From Pseudomonadota bacterium (GTDB lineage: Bacteria > Pseudomonadota > Alphaproteobacteria > Rhizobiales > Xanthobacteraceae): DNA of 8,871 nucleotides. The notes under the pieces were generated by a model. The model made no database searches and had not been told where the DNA came from. It worked only from the letters and a program-made list of their open reading frames with translations. The translations under genes were made by a program, and so were the position numbers. Below, in pieces: positions 8,858-8,871 of the stretch. The stretch's first letter is position 1, and each line of letters opens with the position of its first letter. Where the stretch lies: assembly GCA_023390695.1 (NCBI GenBank), contig JAEWCJ010000290.1, positions 1-8,871 of the forward strand, read 5' to 3'.

Positions 8858-8871
8858 GGCGCGGGTTTTGA

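Noticed and set aside
8702..8871. Open plus-strand frames running off the window end as a partial gene
   Set aside because: Two plus frames lack stops over this short GC-rich stretch, but the translations are rich in Arg, Pro, Ala and Cys without any recognisable family. The third frame is closed by TAG at 8668 and TGA at 8869. The minus strand has stops in several places.

Overview
The window is a high-GC stretch of bacterial chromosome, most likely from an alphaproteobacterium of the Hyphomicrobiales (Rhizobiales), near the Bradyrhizobium/Xanthobacteraceae group. The case rests on three things: the gene order trpG-trpD-trpC-moaC-moeA-lexA followed by a convergent comEC, the protein sequences themselves, and a GAAC-N7-GAAC LexA operator, which is the alphaproteobacterial SOS box. 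The genus call is an inference from synteny and was not tested.

Layout. Bases 1-22 look like leftover Nextera/Tn5 library adapter rather than genome. The 3' end of trpG (to 174) follows. Next comes a tight plus-strand run of trpD (184-1200), trpC (1206-2024), moaC (2035-2526) and moeA (2530-3741), with gaps of 3-10 bases, so probably one transcript. A 128-base, locally AT-rich gap (3742-3869) holds the SOS box and the probable promoter of lexA (3870-4565). lexA converges on comEC (4559-6823, minus) and their ends overlap by 7 bases. An 84-base spacer separates comEC from glnS (6908-8587, minus), which lies upstream of comEC in transcription order. The last 284 bases (8588-8871) carry no convincing gene; they hold a plausible minus-strand promoter for glnS and a weaker plus-strand promoter at the very edge.

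Functions. TrpG, TrpD and TrpC carry out early and middle steps of tryptophan synthesis from chorismate. MoaC and MoeA act at an early and the last step of molybdenum cofactor synthesis. LexA represses the SOS regulon and, from its operator, itself. ComEC is the inner-membrane channel of the DNA uptake system. GlnRS charges tRNA-Gln directly.

All eight genes belong to well-known families and look intact apart from trpG, which is cut by the window edge. I see no mobile element, CRISPR array, RNA gene or unknown multigene system. The points most worth checking are the adapter remnant at base 1, the two-part LexA operator, the lexA/comEC end overlap, and glnS sitting beside comEC where relatives are expected to have gltX.
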